A DNA stretch of 64,000 nucleotides, from contig NW_026570222.1 in NCBI RefSeq assembly GCF_019649055.1, positions 248,001 through 312,000 of the forward strand, written 5' to 3'. This DNA comes from Paramacrobiotus metropolitanus. Its lineage: Eukaryota > Tardigrada > Eutardigrada > Parachela > Macrobiotidae. Shown in pieces: positions 17,894 through 29,276 of this stretch. The notes under the pieces are model-generated. The model was given only the letters and a program-made list of their open reading frames with translations. It did no database searches and was not told the DNA's origin. Numbering within the stretch: the stretch's first letter is position 1; each line of letters opens with the position of its first letter. The translations under genes were made by a program, and so were the position numbers.

Positions 17894-19210
17894 CTTTTCG
17901 TTTGTGTTGCTTGTAACAGCTTGTTCAACAGCTGCAATACCTAAACCGGAACACAATGTGTCACTCCGTCAAACTCTGTCAGTTTTCAGCCACAGTCCAC
18001 GATTACCAGAGAAATGCACAACCGAAATTCATTATTTTTACAATATCGTCAAACAGCGACATACAACACCTATGTTACCAGAAATCTTAAACACTGAGGA
18101 ACCGTAACATCAACACTAACCAGTCCAGTTCCCCAAAAAAGTGATAGAAACAATGACAGAAGTCTTGTGGGTCACGATCGGAAATGGCGAAATGGCGCGT
18201 GCTGAAATTTGAAAACCGTGCAAAGCGCGCACCTGGACGTGCACATACAGAGCTTTTGGCAGATGAAGCAAATTTTACGAATTCCAGTGCAAATGTTTAA
18301 TTAGACATTCAGTGTTTAATCTGTGAATTGATTTTTGAGAAACGCTTGGCTCAGAGGAATTTTGTTTTAAATAGCTGCTCAAAGAAAATTGATAAAATTA
18401 TTTTTAGTCACCTTGAACCAGAAAAAAGTGTTCGTTACTGACTTACTGTTAGCTGAATAGTTTATTAATAATTCTTATTCGAGATGATTTTTTTACTTGC
18501 ATTGCTCATGCCGCCTCAGTCACAGAACTCGTACAGTCGTACTCACAATCGTGACTCACGATCACAACCGTGTTGACCAGTCACCAGGTCAACCCCACAA
18601 CAGTACGAGTATTCTTGTATTTGTAAATTTTAGTTTGTACTACTTACCTAATGGTAGTAATTTTGAAATAATGAGAGCACTTAACCGTTAAGCACAAGCC
18701 TGTCCAAATTCTCCAGAAAAGCCAAAAGGGGGTCTACAGCCGGAACAATCAAACGCAGAGATTTGAAAGTCTAGGGCCCTTGTTTAATAACAGATCACAA
18801 TGCGGCACGCTGACGCCGTCGCCGCCCGGTCACGCCATAGCCGTCTCACTACGAGGACTTTTATTACAGTACTTAGTGTATAAAACCACGGTGGTTTTAT
18901 ACTTGCACTATGGCAAGCCATATTTAAATTGTAACGTACGGCTTGCGTTTAACACTTTTTACGTTGTCTTGCTTTTAACATTTGAGCCATTGGTGTTCAA
19001 TACATACACTACTGTTCATTACTGTGTTTACTGTGTTTACAAAACTTATGGCCTTATTATCGTTACTTATATATATAGTTATAAATTTTTTTGCAAAATT
19101 AACGAGAAGTAAATAATTAGCTAAGAACTCTGTCTTAATAGTCGTGCAATTGAAGTGTATTCAATCCTGCTGGGCTTAAAAGATACTCAATCCAGTGAAC
19201 ACGCGTCGAA
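17894..19210. other. Intergenic between divergent PIWI and JMJD4 genes
   Basis: This 1.3-kb stretch must contain the promoters of both genes. It includes a 25-bp near-perfect palindrome (18878-18902) and AT-rich sequence. An open frame at 18780-19112 reads across the palindrome and resembles nothing I know. The PIWI gene may have a non-coding first exon here, because an acceptor-like 'TTTAG' precedes its reading frame at about 17942. Confidence 0.5.
18878..18902. repeat. 25-bp palindrome
   Basis: GTATAAAACCAC is followed by a single G and then GTGGTTTTATAC: 12-bp perfect arms with a 1-nt centre. Each arm contains a TATAAAA word, so a TATA-like element faces both ways. Confidence 0.9.
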
Positions 19211-20993
19211 ATGATCCCATTTGTTATTGTACCTGAAAATACTACCAGTTTGTACGAGTCATATCAAAAGGTTTATGAAGAATGTCTTGAGGGAAACAAG
19301 CCATGCGTTTTATCGGAAGAATCAACGTGTAAATGGCTCGCTCGAACTGATTGGACATATCCGGATGGCTCTTTGAAGTTTGATTTTCTCAGATCTCGAT
19401 TCGGTCGAGCTGGAGTTCCTGTAGTTCAGAGCGACGAACAGTCCGATTATGCGAGTCGATTACAGGTTCCTGTAAGTTTTGACGATTATCTTGAACATCT
19501 GGAATCAAAGAGACCACTGTCCGGTATTAATGCACCACATGGACACGTTTGGTATCTCAAAGACTGGCATTTTCAGCGGTGCGTATAAAATGATCCCATA
19601 TTGAGTCGCTAAAGTTAGGCACCTGGTCACCTACTGGTATACATATACCTAGTGTCATTGGGTTTTGTAAAGCGAAACGAAGTACGAGTTTACTTCGTAA
19701 CGTAATTCGTATCGCTTTATAAGAGCTTACTTATACTGTGAATGTTAGAGTCAGCTACATATGTGATACGTAGGTAGGTAGTGTCAGTAGCATGAGAAGG
19801 AATTTCGAAATGATGGTGTCCAGTGTCTCGGCTTCGCTGAGTATGTTTTGTAGTTTCCAGGGCGTTTCCTGAATATCGGGCGTACACGGTGCCGTTGTAT
19901 TTTTCATCGGACTGGTTGAACGAATATTGCGATGCACGGTATCCATACGAACCGGACAAAGATTATAGGTTCCTTTACCTTGGACCAAAAGGATCTTGGT
20001 ACATAATCTGCAAACACAACAAAATAAAACTTAAAGAGAAATAAAAGATAGGAAAAGATAAATAAAGATTAATGTTTCATCGGTATGACGTTGAAGATAC
20101 CCGGCTTGTTTCAAATTAAATCATTTTCGTTTCGTTGTTTTCTACCATTTTTAGGACACCGTTTCACGAAGACGTCTTACAGTCTTTTAGTTGGTCTGCT
20201 AATGTTTCCGGCACCAAGAAATGGTACATATTCCCTGCAGGAGAGGAGCAGAAGCTTATACAAGCGGACGGACAACTGCCGTCTGATGTTACTGTTAGTT
20301 ATATGTTTAAATTAAAAGTTAACGTGAAGGGGGCTTTTTAAAAAATTCTGTATTTGTCGCAGAGTGTGGATCTCTCGGGATGCGTGCATTTTGTTTTTGT
20401 GCAGAGGCCAGGGGAAGTGATTTTCATTCCAAGTGGATGGCATCATCAGGTGCATAACTTGGATACGACGCTGTCTGTCAACCATAACTGGATCAATGCC
20501 GCCACCGTCGGAAACTTATGGAATTTGCTACGGGATTCTTTGAATAAAGTAAAACAAGAAATCGAAGATTGTGCAGCTGATTTTGTAGATGCTCACGAAT
20601 GGAATCGCCAGTGTCAGGTGCGGAAAAATATCTTTCGGTTGTCTTCGGCGCCATGCCGGCATTTCTTGCCATTTTAGCGGCCATTTTTCAGAGCGAAAGT
20701 GAAATTTACAAGTTAGTGCGAGTACTGACTATGTTACAATGTCCACCTGCGCATTTTAGATGATCCTTAAAGCTGACCTCGGAATGAACTATCCAGAGTT
20801 CTTTGATTTGCTGCTCTTTATCGGTACGCGAAGGATTCAGTGCGACAACGAGCACGAACAATATGAATTTGTCAGGATGAAAGACATCGAAAGTATCAGA
20901 GGAACTTTCAAGCAAGTCGAGTTTAGTTTGGATGAATTACCCAGAGAAGATGGAGCACCAGATGCAATACGAAAATTTTTAGAAGTTTTATAA
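19211..20993 (+). CDS. JMJD4: JMJD4-like 2-oxoglutarate oxygenase (JmjC)
   Basis: Five exons: 19211-19578, 19861-19998, 20155-20293, 20363-20617, 20760-20993. The reading is co-linear with vertebrate JMJD4: 'WYLKDWHFQR', 'YFSSDWLNEY', 'DYRFLYLGPKGSW', the iron-binding HxD motif 'TPFHEDV', 'SFSWSANVSGTKKWY', 'IFIPSGWHHQVHNL' and the distal His region 'LSVNHNWIN'. JMJD4 proteins hydroxylate a lysine of the translation termination factor eRF1. The last exon is the alpha-helical C-terminal extension. Exon 4 could alternatively start at 20405 (AG before AGGCCAGG); both acceptors keep frame. All introns except the first are short. Confidence 0.93.
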
Positions 20994-21645
20994 TGAAAAT
21001 ATGTTAAAGGTCAGTACCGGTGATATTTTGAAACTTTTTGGATTTGCTTTTGATTCCTCCACAGCTTGTAGCCTAATTTATGAGTTTTCATTCGTCCGTC
21101 CAACTTTATCAAGCAAAAAAATTGGATACCTGTAAGGTGACATTTGTTTCTTTCTGTTTCTGGTTGATTCGTTTGTTTTTATGAGTTGATGCCCAGGGTT
21201 AACAGATTGCAGTACTGTAATTCGAACGAAATACCTCCCTATAAGTACTGCGACCCTACCAAGTATGTAGTCGTTTTCACAAAGATCACTAGCTAACTGG
21301 CCCTTTTAAGTTTGGCCAAAACTGTCTACGCGTTGACAAGTCCATAAAAACCGCACAGAACTGCCTTTGGACGGCAAGATTGTGTGCGAATAAAAAGAAA
21401 AATAGGTATGTTCAATAATGTTATGTATTGTTCAATTAAGGTCAGGTCTGCGCGCGAGAGTACTCACACCCGTAGTACTTTGTCTCCGCGCGAGCTCCTG
21501 CAGCTGCCTGTAGTAGAAATTGTACAGAATCAGCTGCGCGCGATAGTTTTGTTGTTTTTTTGTATTAACAGACGAGCAGTAATGGACCCTAATCTTAAAA
21601 AATTTAGCAGCTTTACGGTTGATAATTCTAAAATCACCATTGAGT
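20994..21645. other. Intergenic, nothing recognised
   Basis: AT-rich sequence downstream of the JMJD4-like gene. A 95-codon open frame at 21384-21671 has no recognisable motif. I see no RNA gene or repeat here. Confidence 0.4.
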
Positions 21646-22290
21646 TCAAACAGCAGTGTCTCTTCGTTTAGGCGGCAGCTGCACTGCTTTCTCTAAAGCT
21701 TCGGCTTCTTTAGCGGGAACGCGAATGCTTGGAAAGGTGATCACCGTCTTAGTACGGGCATTCGTCCTTGACCTCAGGGCGTCCCGAAACCATTCCCGAA
21801 AGTCTCTGTCAGGCTGTAATTGGCTGCCTGGCCTGAGCTCGGGGACGAAATGCCTAATGCGGATGGTTTTGCGCAGTAGCAAGTCATAAGCAAATGCATA
21901 AATTAGCAAATGTTGCTCGTCGGCACTGTCCATAAAGCCAAAGGCATAAACAAGGACGTATTCGATTTCGACCTGTCGACTTGTCCGACAATATCTTTGT
22001 CTATGTTTTTCTGGAAGCGTGCCCGCGTAAAACATTGGTCTTTTGACTGACACAGAGCAATTTCAGCGGGTGATTCTAGCCCACTTAGCCCATCACGCTG
22101 TGGGTTGGGCGGAGCTGTATGGGAAAGTAGCGTGGTGGGGATGTGTTTTCGATGTCCTTGCGTTTCCTCCTGGGTTTACGAAAACTTGATTCGTCAGCTT
22201 TCCCCAGTCTTGGACAGCTTTTACAGCTGCTTCGTAGGATATAAAACGGTCTCCGGTTTTAATCACCCTCGACTGACTCGAGTCCATCAT
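21646..22290 (-). pseudogene. Broken or spliced ORF pair, unrecognised, possibly transposon-derived
   Basis: Two adjacent open frames on the minus strand (22093-22290 and 21646-22053) are better balanced in base composition than their surroundings. The first begins 'MMDSSQSRVIKTGDRF' and then 'ISYEAAVKAVQDWGK', which resembles the N-terminal helix of SWIM/MULE-type transposases and ZSWIM proteins. The second is a basic, aromatic-rich frame ('YVLVYAFGFMDSADEQHLL') ending 'PPKRRDTAV'. They are in different frames. A GTAAAC donor and a CAG acceptor could join parts of them, but I could not make a convincing single protein. Read as a decayed element or a small unknown gene. Confidence 0.35.
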
Positions 22291-22838
22291 AGAGGAGTAA
22301 ATAGGACAAAATTGACAACTATAACTGTTACGAATACCGGTAGGCAGTTACTGTCTGTATGCATAATTCTACCGGCTTGGAATATACAAAAATAGTTGAC
22401 CTTAGTTGTTATGGTGCGTACCTGCCGTGGACCCGTGAGTATTATTCTAGTAATTCTAATGTCACAGTTAATAAACAGCTACTTCACAAATCGATAATTT
22501 TTTAATTTCGGTAACTCGCGTGCTTGTCACTGCGTAGTTATTTGCCTTTGGGGGAGATACTCTCGCGCGTAGCCATTTCGCTAAATTTAGCATATATGTT
22601 TAACAATAATTATAACATAGCTACTGTACTCGTACATTACAAATGCTTCATACTTGTGTTAAGTAGGTATAAAGTGTCATGATTTGCTCTCGACGCAATT
22701 TATTGCGATTACAGTAAGTACAGTACTTTAAATTTACGGATTATCCATTTCTCCCTTATGGTTTGTTCCTGTCGATACAATGTGTTTTTGAAACGATACG
22801 TGATAAAAGTAAGTACTTGTACAGATAGTTCCTAATAT

Positions 22839-23945
22839 CAATGATGTCCCGTTTTTTTCACGGGCTCGGTAAATCACGGGAAATTCCCGCACCCCGCACC
22901 CGCTTTTGGCTCGGAAGCGGTAGCGGGAGGCTTTCTGCTCGGATCGGGTGCGGCGGGAATATAGCCTGATTGGTACGCCCGCCCGCTACTCGGGAAAACA
23001 CGGGATTTCTTTGAATTAAAAAAATTTTGTATAGAATTTCTAGCAATTTTCGCAGCCAAAAGTGCATCAGCTTCGCTTCGCGCGAAAGTTAGTGTCTTAG
23101 GGTGGGTCTCAGGTTCAAAGCAGAATCCAGTTGCGATACAGCAACTCCAGTCTCCTCCTCGCAAGGTGGCTTCGAGTACCGTATCTGTAACCGTGGCCGC
23201 GGCATACAGCGGCACCCCATCATTTCGGAAACCAATTTCGGAAACCGTTTATTTCGGAAACGTTCACTTTGGAAACCATTAACATCCGGAAATCACACAT
23301 TTCCGAAACAATCAAGAAACAAAAGAAAACATAATAAGAATAACAAAGGAATTCATAAAAAAATAACAGCTTAAGGAAGCATAAAAATCTAAGAAAAGTT
23401 TAGAAAAATAAGAGAAGCTGAGAAATAAATGACAAAAATAGGAAAACTTAAAAAGCCTAATAAAAGCTAAGGAACTTAACGAAACATAAGATTAATACGA
23501 GTACAGCAGCCGTGTATCAAAATTTGATAAGCGGCGGCTAGCTACGTAGCTCCTGTGACGCAAACGTCGGTTTCGAAAGAAAATCGAATAGTTGATGGCG
23601 ATAATATATTTACGGCAATTGTATAATTTGAAAGGGCGGATGCCGCTCTGACAAATTTATAATTACGAGCCAAGCTCAGTTTTTTTTTAAAAGTAAAAGT
23701 AAGATTTAGCATGCAGGTCTAGTCTTTTAGAAAATGCCTATCCATTAAACTTTTCGATGAAACTTTACACCAAAAATTTTGTAATAAATTTGTAACAATC
23801 ATTAAAATTATTGATTCATTGAAAATCGGGAATCGGAGCGGGTTGCGGGGCGGTCCGAGCGCTCGGGTGCGGGAGCGGGTGCGGGAAAGTTTTTGGTCGT
23901 GAAAGTGCGGTCGGGACATGAAAAACTGCAAACGGGACATCACTG
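22839..23945 (+). mobile_element. Non-autonomous hAT-like DNA transposon, copy 1
   Basis: This 1107-bp unit begins CAATGATGTCCCGTTT and ends AAACGGGACATCACTG, so its ends are inverted repeats starting CARTG, as in hAT elements. A nearly identical copy (about 99% by eye) lies inverted at 49284-50391. The subterminal region is rich in CCCGCACCCGC-type motifs. The interior carries several TTTCGGAAAC words (about 23220-23310) and A-rich sequence. No frame encodes a transposase, so it is non-autonomous. The immediate flanks (CCTAATAT / GAACTTCC) do not form an 8-bp target duplication, unlike copy 2. Confidence 0.85.
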
Positions 23946-24585
23946 GAACTTCCTATAGCTGGAGGTAAGGGTTATTATTAGTCATATTCTCGAAACTGAC
24001 CAGAGGCAGAGATTCTTAGGTGGCCACTGGTTATACTATCGAACTGTTGAAAGTTTTGGTGGCCACTGGCTAATTATATGGGCCGGGAAAACCGGACGGC
24101 GGATGCCAAGCCAAAGTTATAGCAAACTTCAAGACACAACTTAAAGAAAGCTTCCAGAAGATCCGTAACATGCCTGCGCGACTCTTTTTCTGTTTTCCTC
24201 TTTGTTTCCCTCTCTACTCTTCGAGCGCGTTGTCTCAACATCTTCGGTATTGTTGGGAATCTGTCCGTTCTATATTCTATCCCCGCACCGTGTATGGGAT
24301 CGCTAATGCCGAAGTTACGGGATAAGGAAGTGATGACGTAATAAGGAGGTGATCTTCCACTTCCGTAACAGACAGGTATAGCGGACAGACAGACAGTTTT
24401 CTGTTTTTGTTGAATTAGAGGACCTTCGCTGCGCTCCGGCCAACTATGTACTGGTGTTTCCTTGATACCATTAAAATATTATGTGATGTCCTAAAAACGA
24501 AAACAATTAAAAGCATAAAAAAGAACAGTGTTATTGTGTTGAAAGAGCGCTCAGACCCGCAAATATGGAATTTGCAATGTTACAT

Positions 24586-24712
24586 GAGTGCACACTATGT
24601 TATTGTGCAGAAGTGGAATTTTAATCAATTTTATTGCTGATTTTACTGCCATTGCACCATCTGTGGACCCGTTTATCCACGTAGAAGCGCATAAGGGGGA
24701 CAGCATGGCGAC
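24586..24712 (+). repeat. Left arm of 127-bp inverted repeat flanking the NR/transposase locus
   Basis: From GAGTGCACACTATG through 'GTGGACCCGTTTATCCACGT' to GCATGGCGAC, this is the reverse complement of 26632-26758, with only scattered mismatches clustered at the inner end. Weaker similarity may extend beyond the outer end. The arms enclose about 1.9 kb containing the zinc-finger and transposase-like frames. Confidence 0.88.
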
Positions 24713-24919
24713 AGGTTCTGGATTGAGTTTATTGACGCAATAGCTGCAGACAGCGACCGATGAAGTAAGTACTGTAGTAAGAACTTACAATTAATTTAAT
24801 ACTTCTATCGAAGTTAATTAAATTTTGAGCTGAATTTTGTACAGTTTTGTAAACTGCCGCAGTTGCAAAAGATGTGAGATGATTGTTAAAGTCAATTTGT
24901 ACTTCAGCATTGCATCATT

Positions 24920-26058
24920 ATGTGGCCAGCATTAGATCATTATGACACAATGTCATTATCTCATGGCGCTTTTGAAGAGGAACACGGGTCGGTGCAGACT
25001 GTGCAGTCCCCGTCGTTAAACAGTATTCCAGAGACTGAAGTGGAAGAGCACCTACTTGTTATGGAGACAACTTCTTTGGGCTATGCCACTGATGGTAGGT
25101 AGACTTAAAATTATGACGGTATTTATAGCAACAATACTTCTCGAGCATTCTAATAAATACTCGTAGTCTCGTACGTAACCAAACTACAATAGCATTCTGT
25201 ACAGTGTAAATGTTCGCTTTCTAAAATAGTCGGTCTGATTTATGTATTGCTGCTCGTCATTCTAGCTATTGCAGATTAATTAAAATTTGTCGCGCTCCTT
25301 GATGTACACTACGATAAACGCTAGGAAAACTATTTGCAGGGAAACAAGAGACCTGCTGTGCCGTTTGTTTGAAATCCCCATGCGCAATGAATTACGGCGT
25401 CCTTACTTGCGATTCGTGCAGAAAATTTTTCAGGACAAACTGCAACAGGCTGGTGAGTGTATGGCTTTCATGCATTTATAACGCTGTTGCTACCTGTCTT
25501 ATTTAGAAATTGAAATGCAAAGGAAGAAAAGGCGACTGTGTGGTGCAAAATGTTTACCAGCCATGCAGTTCGTGTCGTATGAAGAAGTGTCGGGCACTTG
25601 GTATGGACCTTTTGGCTAAACGAAATGTACACCAACAACTGGACCGCGCTACCCTTGAATCGAGGCTCATCAGTTTGCGGAATCATCGAACTCCCAATGT
25701 TTATGTACTGAAGGCTGTCAAGGCTGTTGTTCGCAAGTGCGAAAGTGCGGACGACGTGAACAAACTGCTTCACGCAGTGGAAAACGGAGAAGTGGAGGAG
25801 ACAGAATGTGTGCGGTTTCCACACAAGTCCATTAAGGTAACGAATAATACTTTTAATTCAGATGTTTTGAGTTTTGCATTTATTTGTATTTAATTTTATT
25901 TTCGTTTCACATTTATGACTGTTTAGATCGACAAACATGAACATCTTAGTCATGTGCTTGTGGCTAAAGCGTTTCGCTGGAACCGAGTCAGTGAAGATAA
26001 AGTCGTTTCTTCGCACAGCTGCAAAGTTGATCCCGGATATGTGTCACTACTGGGTTGA
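24920..26058 (+). CDS. Nuclear-receptor-type DNA-binding-domain protein without ligand-binding domain
   Basis: Four exons join in phase to about 249 aa: 24920-25094, 25340-25452, 25507-25836, 25927-26058. Exon 2 holds the first zinc finger, C-x2-C-x13-C-x2-C, with 'TCDSCRKFFR' in the P-box position (CxxC-KFF as in nuclear receptors). Exon 3 holds the second finger ending 'CSSCRMKKCRALGM', which matches the CRxxKCxxxGM signature. In this finger the spacing is C-x6-C-x8-C rather than the usual x5/x9. Nothing resembling a ligand-binding domain follows. The frame stops at 26056-26058, and a transposase-like frame begins at once. The locus sits between inverted repeats. It could be a host gene disrupted by a transposon, a transposon-captured domain, or a domesticated gene. 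Confidence 0.65.
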
Positions 26059-26558
26059 CTGATCTGGGAGGTTACATCGTTTCAAAAATTCAGAAAGGAA
26101 AATTTTCCTGCACCTCTTGCAAGGCCGGTATTGGCAACATGTTTGGAGTGATTTTTTCGGAGAGTGGCGGATTAGTCACGGCACGGTCGCGTACTGATTT
26201 TGGTGGTTTAAGCTTGCCATGTCCGCAACTAAGCGCGCTGTTGCAGTATGCACTTGGATTTTTCGAAAAGTTGCAAGAGATTAATGATTTTTACAGAGGT
26301 GATCGGCATTTGGAAAGAGCACTCAAGTTGACTCTGTTAAATATGGAATTACATAGCTTTCATCCGCTTGGTGATATTTGTTTATGCGATCTTACGAAAT
26401 ATTTAGAGTACGAATGTTTGAAGCGTTTTTATAATACTGCCTTTAAAAATGATGTAAATGAGCGCCGAGCACTTGCTCTGAAGAGAACATACGGTGCTCG
26501 AAAAGCGGTACCGATGTCTACAGATCCCAGTAAGTTGAAAAAATTAAAGCAGATTTAA
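26059..26558 (+). pseudogene. P-element/THAP9-like transposase C-terminal fragment
   Basis: An open frame of about 166 codons reads 'LTDLGGYIVSKIQKGKFSC', then a second CxxC half (TSCKAGI), 'SGGLV', an amphipathic helix 'LLQYALGFFEKLQEI', and later 'LKRFYNTAFKNDVNERR'. The order GYIVxK, CxxC, GGL, long helix, then KRFxN resembles the C-terminal part of P-element/THAP9-type transposases. The RNase-H-like catalytic core and any THAP domain are absent. It is in a different frame from the preceding zinc-finger exon, with a TGA at the junction, so it needs either a further splice or is a remnant. Confidence 0.5.
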
Positions 26559-26631
26559 AACTCAATAGTTTCTTATGATAGAAAAACTGAAGTAGTGATT
26601 ACTAATTCCAAACGCCGAGCGGGAAAGGCTA

Positions 26632-26758
26632 GTCGCGATGCTGTCCGCCTTGTGAGCGGCTACGTGGATAAACGGGTCCACAGATGGTGCAATGGCAGTA
26701 AAATCAGCAATAAAATTGATTAAAATTCCACTTCTGCACAATAACATAGTGTGCACTC
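26632..26758 (-). repeat. Right arm of 127-bp inverted repeat flanking the NR/transposase locus
   Basis: Reverse complement of 24586-24712 and of the same length. It follows the transposase-like frame by about 75 bp. On the + strand it lies in a short open frame ending '...GSKISNKID'. Together the arms give the 24.6-26.8 kb segment the look of a transposable unit, although terminal target-site duplications are not evident. Confidence 0.88.
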
Positions 26759-27020
26759 GTTACATCTGGATGATTAACGGCGCAGTGGGCGCTCATCCAG
26801 GTTGCAAGTGCAAAGCGTTCATCGCTTTCTCGGACCTGGAAAGTGATGTGACTGACCACCAGAGGAAGGTCGCCGTGTTGACTAGCTTCCACTGCACAGT
26901 ACGCCTGCACAGGTCTTCGCTCGCTCTTCAGTTAAAACGCATTTTTTGATAACAAATTTAAGCAAAACAGCAAGGTTTGTTGAATTTACTATTTTACATC
27001 ACTTTTAGGAGCCTAATGCA

Positions 27021-27733
27021 ATGGCTGCAAGAGGTATTCCAAGGCTGTTCGTTGGAAATTTGCCATGGACCATTGGTCGGAGTAAGTGCACTGAATTCCG
27101 GCGAGTATGGTACAATGTTGAATTCACGGCTGGCGTTCGTTAATGGAATATTGCGACATCTCGATTGTTTAATCATGGTTCGTTGCAGTCTGTCAGATCT
27201 ACAGAATTAGGTTATGCTCATGTTGCAGAGGAATTGCGCGACTACTTTTCCCAGTTTGGTCAGATTCAAGCGGTGAATGTGTACTATGTAAGTACGCGGC
27301 GAGTGAGGTTGTCTGAGCTTCGATAATAATTGATGATAGTGTCACTGTTTTGAAAACAGGATAAAGAGACGGGAGTAAGCCGCAATTTTGGCTTCATACA
27401 GTTTGGCAGCCGAGAAGGTTATCTAAACTCAGCACGCGAAACGAACCACTTTTTGGAAGGAAACCGGGTGCGCTTTCTTTGATTGCCCTTTTTGTAATTT
27501 TGTAAAGTTATAGCGGAGAGCGTCGAAAACCAACGTTGATCTATTTTCCGATATAGTTGACTGTGTCAGATATGAACATTGCCGGTTCTGTTTTGCGGAC
27601 ACCTAATCAGAAGCAAAATTTTCGAGAGAGACCAACCAATTCTTCCACTGGAAGCGGACAAACAGGCGCTAAAAGACCTTCTACCAATATCAGCCAGATT
27701 TTTGCCACAAGCAAAGGCGATCCTGTTGTTTGA
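27021..27733 (+). CDS. SLIRP: SLIRP-like mitochondrial RRM protein
   Basis: Four exons (27021-27081, 27229-27287, 27360-27467, 27557-27733) join in phase to about 134 aa. There is a single RRM: RNP2 'RLFVGNLPWTIG', the SLIRP-like stretch 'LRDYFSQFGQIQAVNVYYDK' and RNP1 'RNFGFIQFGS'. After this comes 'ARETNHFLEGNRLTV', close to the ENHxIDG segment of human SLIRP. SLIRP stabilises mitochondrial mRNAs with LRPPRC. The C-terminal tail is longer than in vertebrates and is Ser/Thr/Asn-rich. No long presequence is visible, as in other short SLIRPs. It could be another small RRM protein. A poly(A)-signal word AATAAA lies near 27942. Confidence 0.75.
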
Positions 27734-28335
27734 ACGGTTGTAGACAGCTAAGTTTGTTGCTATTGATAATAGCGTTACTTTTTAGACTATTAGTTTGAAA
27801 TCGACAGTGTATTCAGTACTTACTGTGCTTGTATAGTTATCCGTTTGCTGTGTAGACTGACGGCTCTGTTGGAAATTTGTATTTATGAAGTGTCGGTGTT
27901 TTTGGGCTCTCGCGCATCGGTTTTCTTTGGGAATAAAGATTAACTCATGCCATCAGCCTTTAGCATTATTGCAGTAATAGCATTAAAACATGTTGCATTG
28001 GGTTGAAAAGAGATAAGAATTAGGTGAGAGCCTGTAAGACAGAAATTGTCACAAAACAGTTTTGTTTGCGGTGGTTTTATTGAGAATCAGAATTCATACT
28101 CGTACCCAACTTAAGCATAGATGTCAGTGGATGTCACGCAAAACAACGGAGAACACAGCACATTATTGTTCACAGGTTACGAGTAATCAAACAATCCAAT
28201 GCTTTTCGGTACATAACAGAAAAATCGCAAGCATAAATGTACAACTGAAACACTCAAATTTGGAACTGCGAAGGCAACTGGGTAAGTGATTAGTATGATA
28301 CTATGATTAGCACTGATTACAGCGTGAGTACAGCG

Positions 28336-29276
28336 CTAAACGGAAAACCAGGTGGGCGCTCCCGATCGATCCCAGTGTTTTTGCCGCTGGACTCGCACTT
28401 TCTGTATGGCATCATCATAATTTTGTAACTCCTTATCCTGATCCTTTTCCACCTGCTCAGGTGTCAAGTTCGGCCAGTCAAACCGTACAGCACGATCCTG
28501 TCATAAAATGGACAATGAGCCGTAAATTACAGTACTGCAACTTGCAAGCATGAAGCACAAAAGTGGCAGAACTAACAAAAAATAACCAAAATAATTCAAT
28601 TCATCAAATTAACTACTTGCATCGCATACCAAAGTTACATAGGCATATTTTTTGTCCGGTTTGAAGTGCTCGGAATCGCTTCCACTAACGGGATGCCTGA
28701 AGCGCTCTCCTGAAATTGACAAGCCAAATATTTAATCAACAAGGCAACAGGATGGTTTTGAATACCGGCATAAACTCATTTCCGCAGGAAAAAAACAGCA
28801 TACATATCGCAAACAACTAAATCATTTGACGCGAACTGACCTCTCAAAATTCGAAGCCGCACATCTTTTACAGGCACTTTGTAAATTTTTTGTAGGTAAT
28901 TTTTCACATCTGTCTCCGACATCCTGAAAAATATTTTTTACTGGCAAGTTGGCAACTGGCGAAAAGAACTAACGTGACAAGAGTAAAGTCCGTGCATTAG
29001 GTTTCCTTACTTTAAATCAACCTCAAACTGCACTATATTTTTTGGCATCGGTATTTCTGGCTTGATCAGCTTCATAAGAAAGTCAGGTAGAAATATTCGC
29101 AATTGCGGAGCTCCTGGTTTCCATAACGGGTACCTACGTGCGTTATAACATCAACGACATCAGCTGCGGAACTTGCACAAAACAATCCAGGAACTGTTGC
29201 TTCGTACGCGTTTGCTTCGAACTGCATTAACAGACGTGCAATGAAACATTTCGAAAACTTACGTTTTATTAGACAT
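28336..29276 (-). CDS. MRPL23: Mitochondrial ribosomal protein L23 (uL23m)
   Basis: Five exons (29263-29276, 29011-29133, 28841-28923, 28630-28709, 28336-28497) join in phase to 153 aa, close to the usual animal length. Recognisable blocks are 'YPLWKPGAPQLRIF', 'NIVQFEVDLKMSETDVKNYL', 'KIYKVPVKDVRLRI' and 'DKKYAYVTL'. These match the MRPL23 core (YPL...PQLRVF, VQFxxxMxMTxxDxxNYLExIYxVPV). It is a component of the large mitoribosomal subunit near the peptide exit. The first exon encodes only four residues and part of a fifth. It is transcribed divergently from the ATAD3 gene 610 bp away and convergently with the SLIRP-like gene. Confidence 0.92.

Noticed and set aside
17276-17944. 222-codon open frame on the + strand
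   Set aside because: It is antisense to the Gly/Arg/Pro-rich first PIWI exon. GC-rich repeats keep the opposite strand open; it has Arg/Thr/Ser low complexity and no domain.
22831-23953. Target-site duplication at hAT-like copy 1
   Set aside because: Flanks share TTCCTA, but at different offsets from the element ends, so it is not a true 8-bp duplication.
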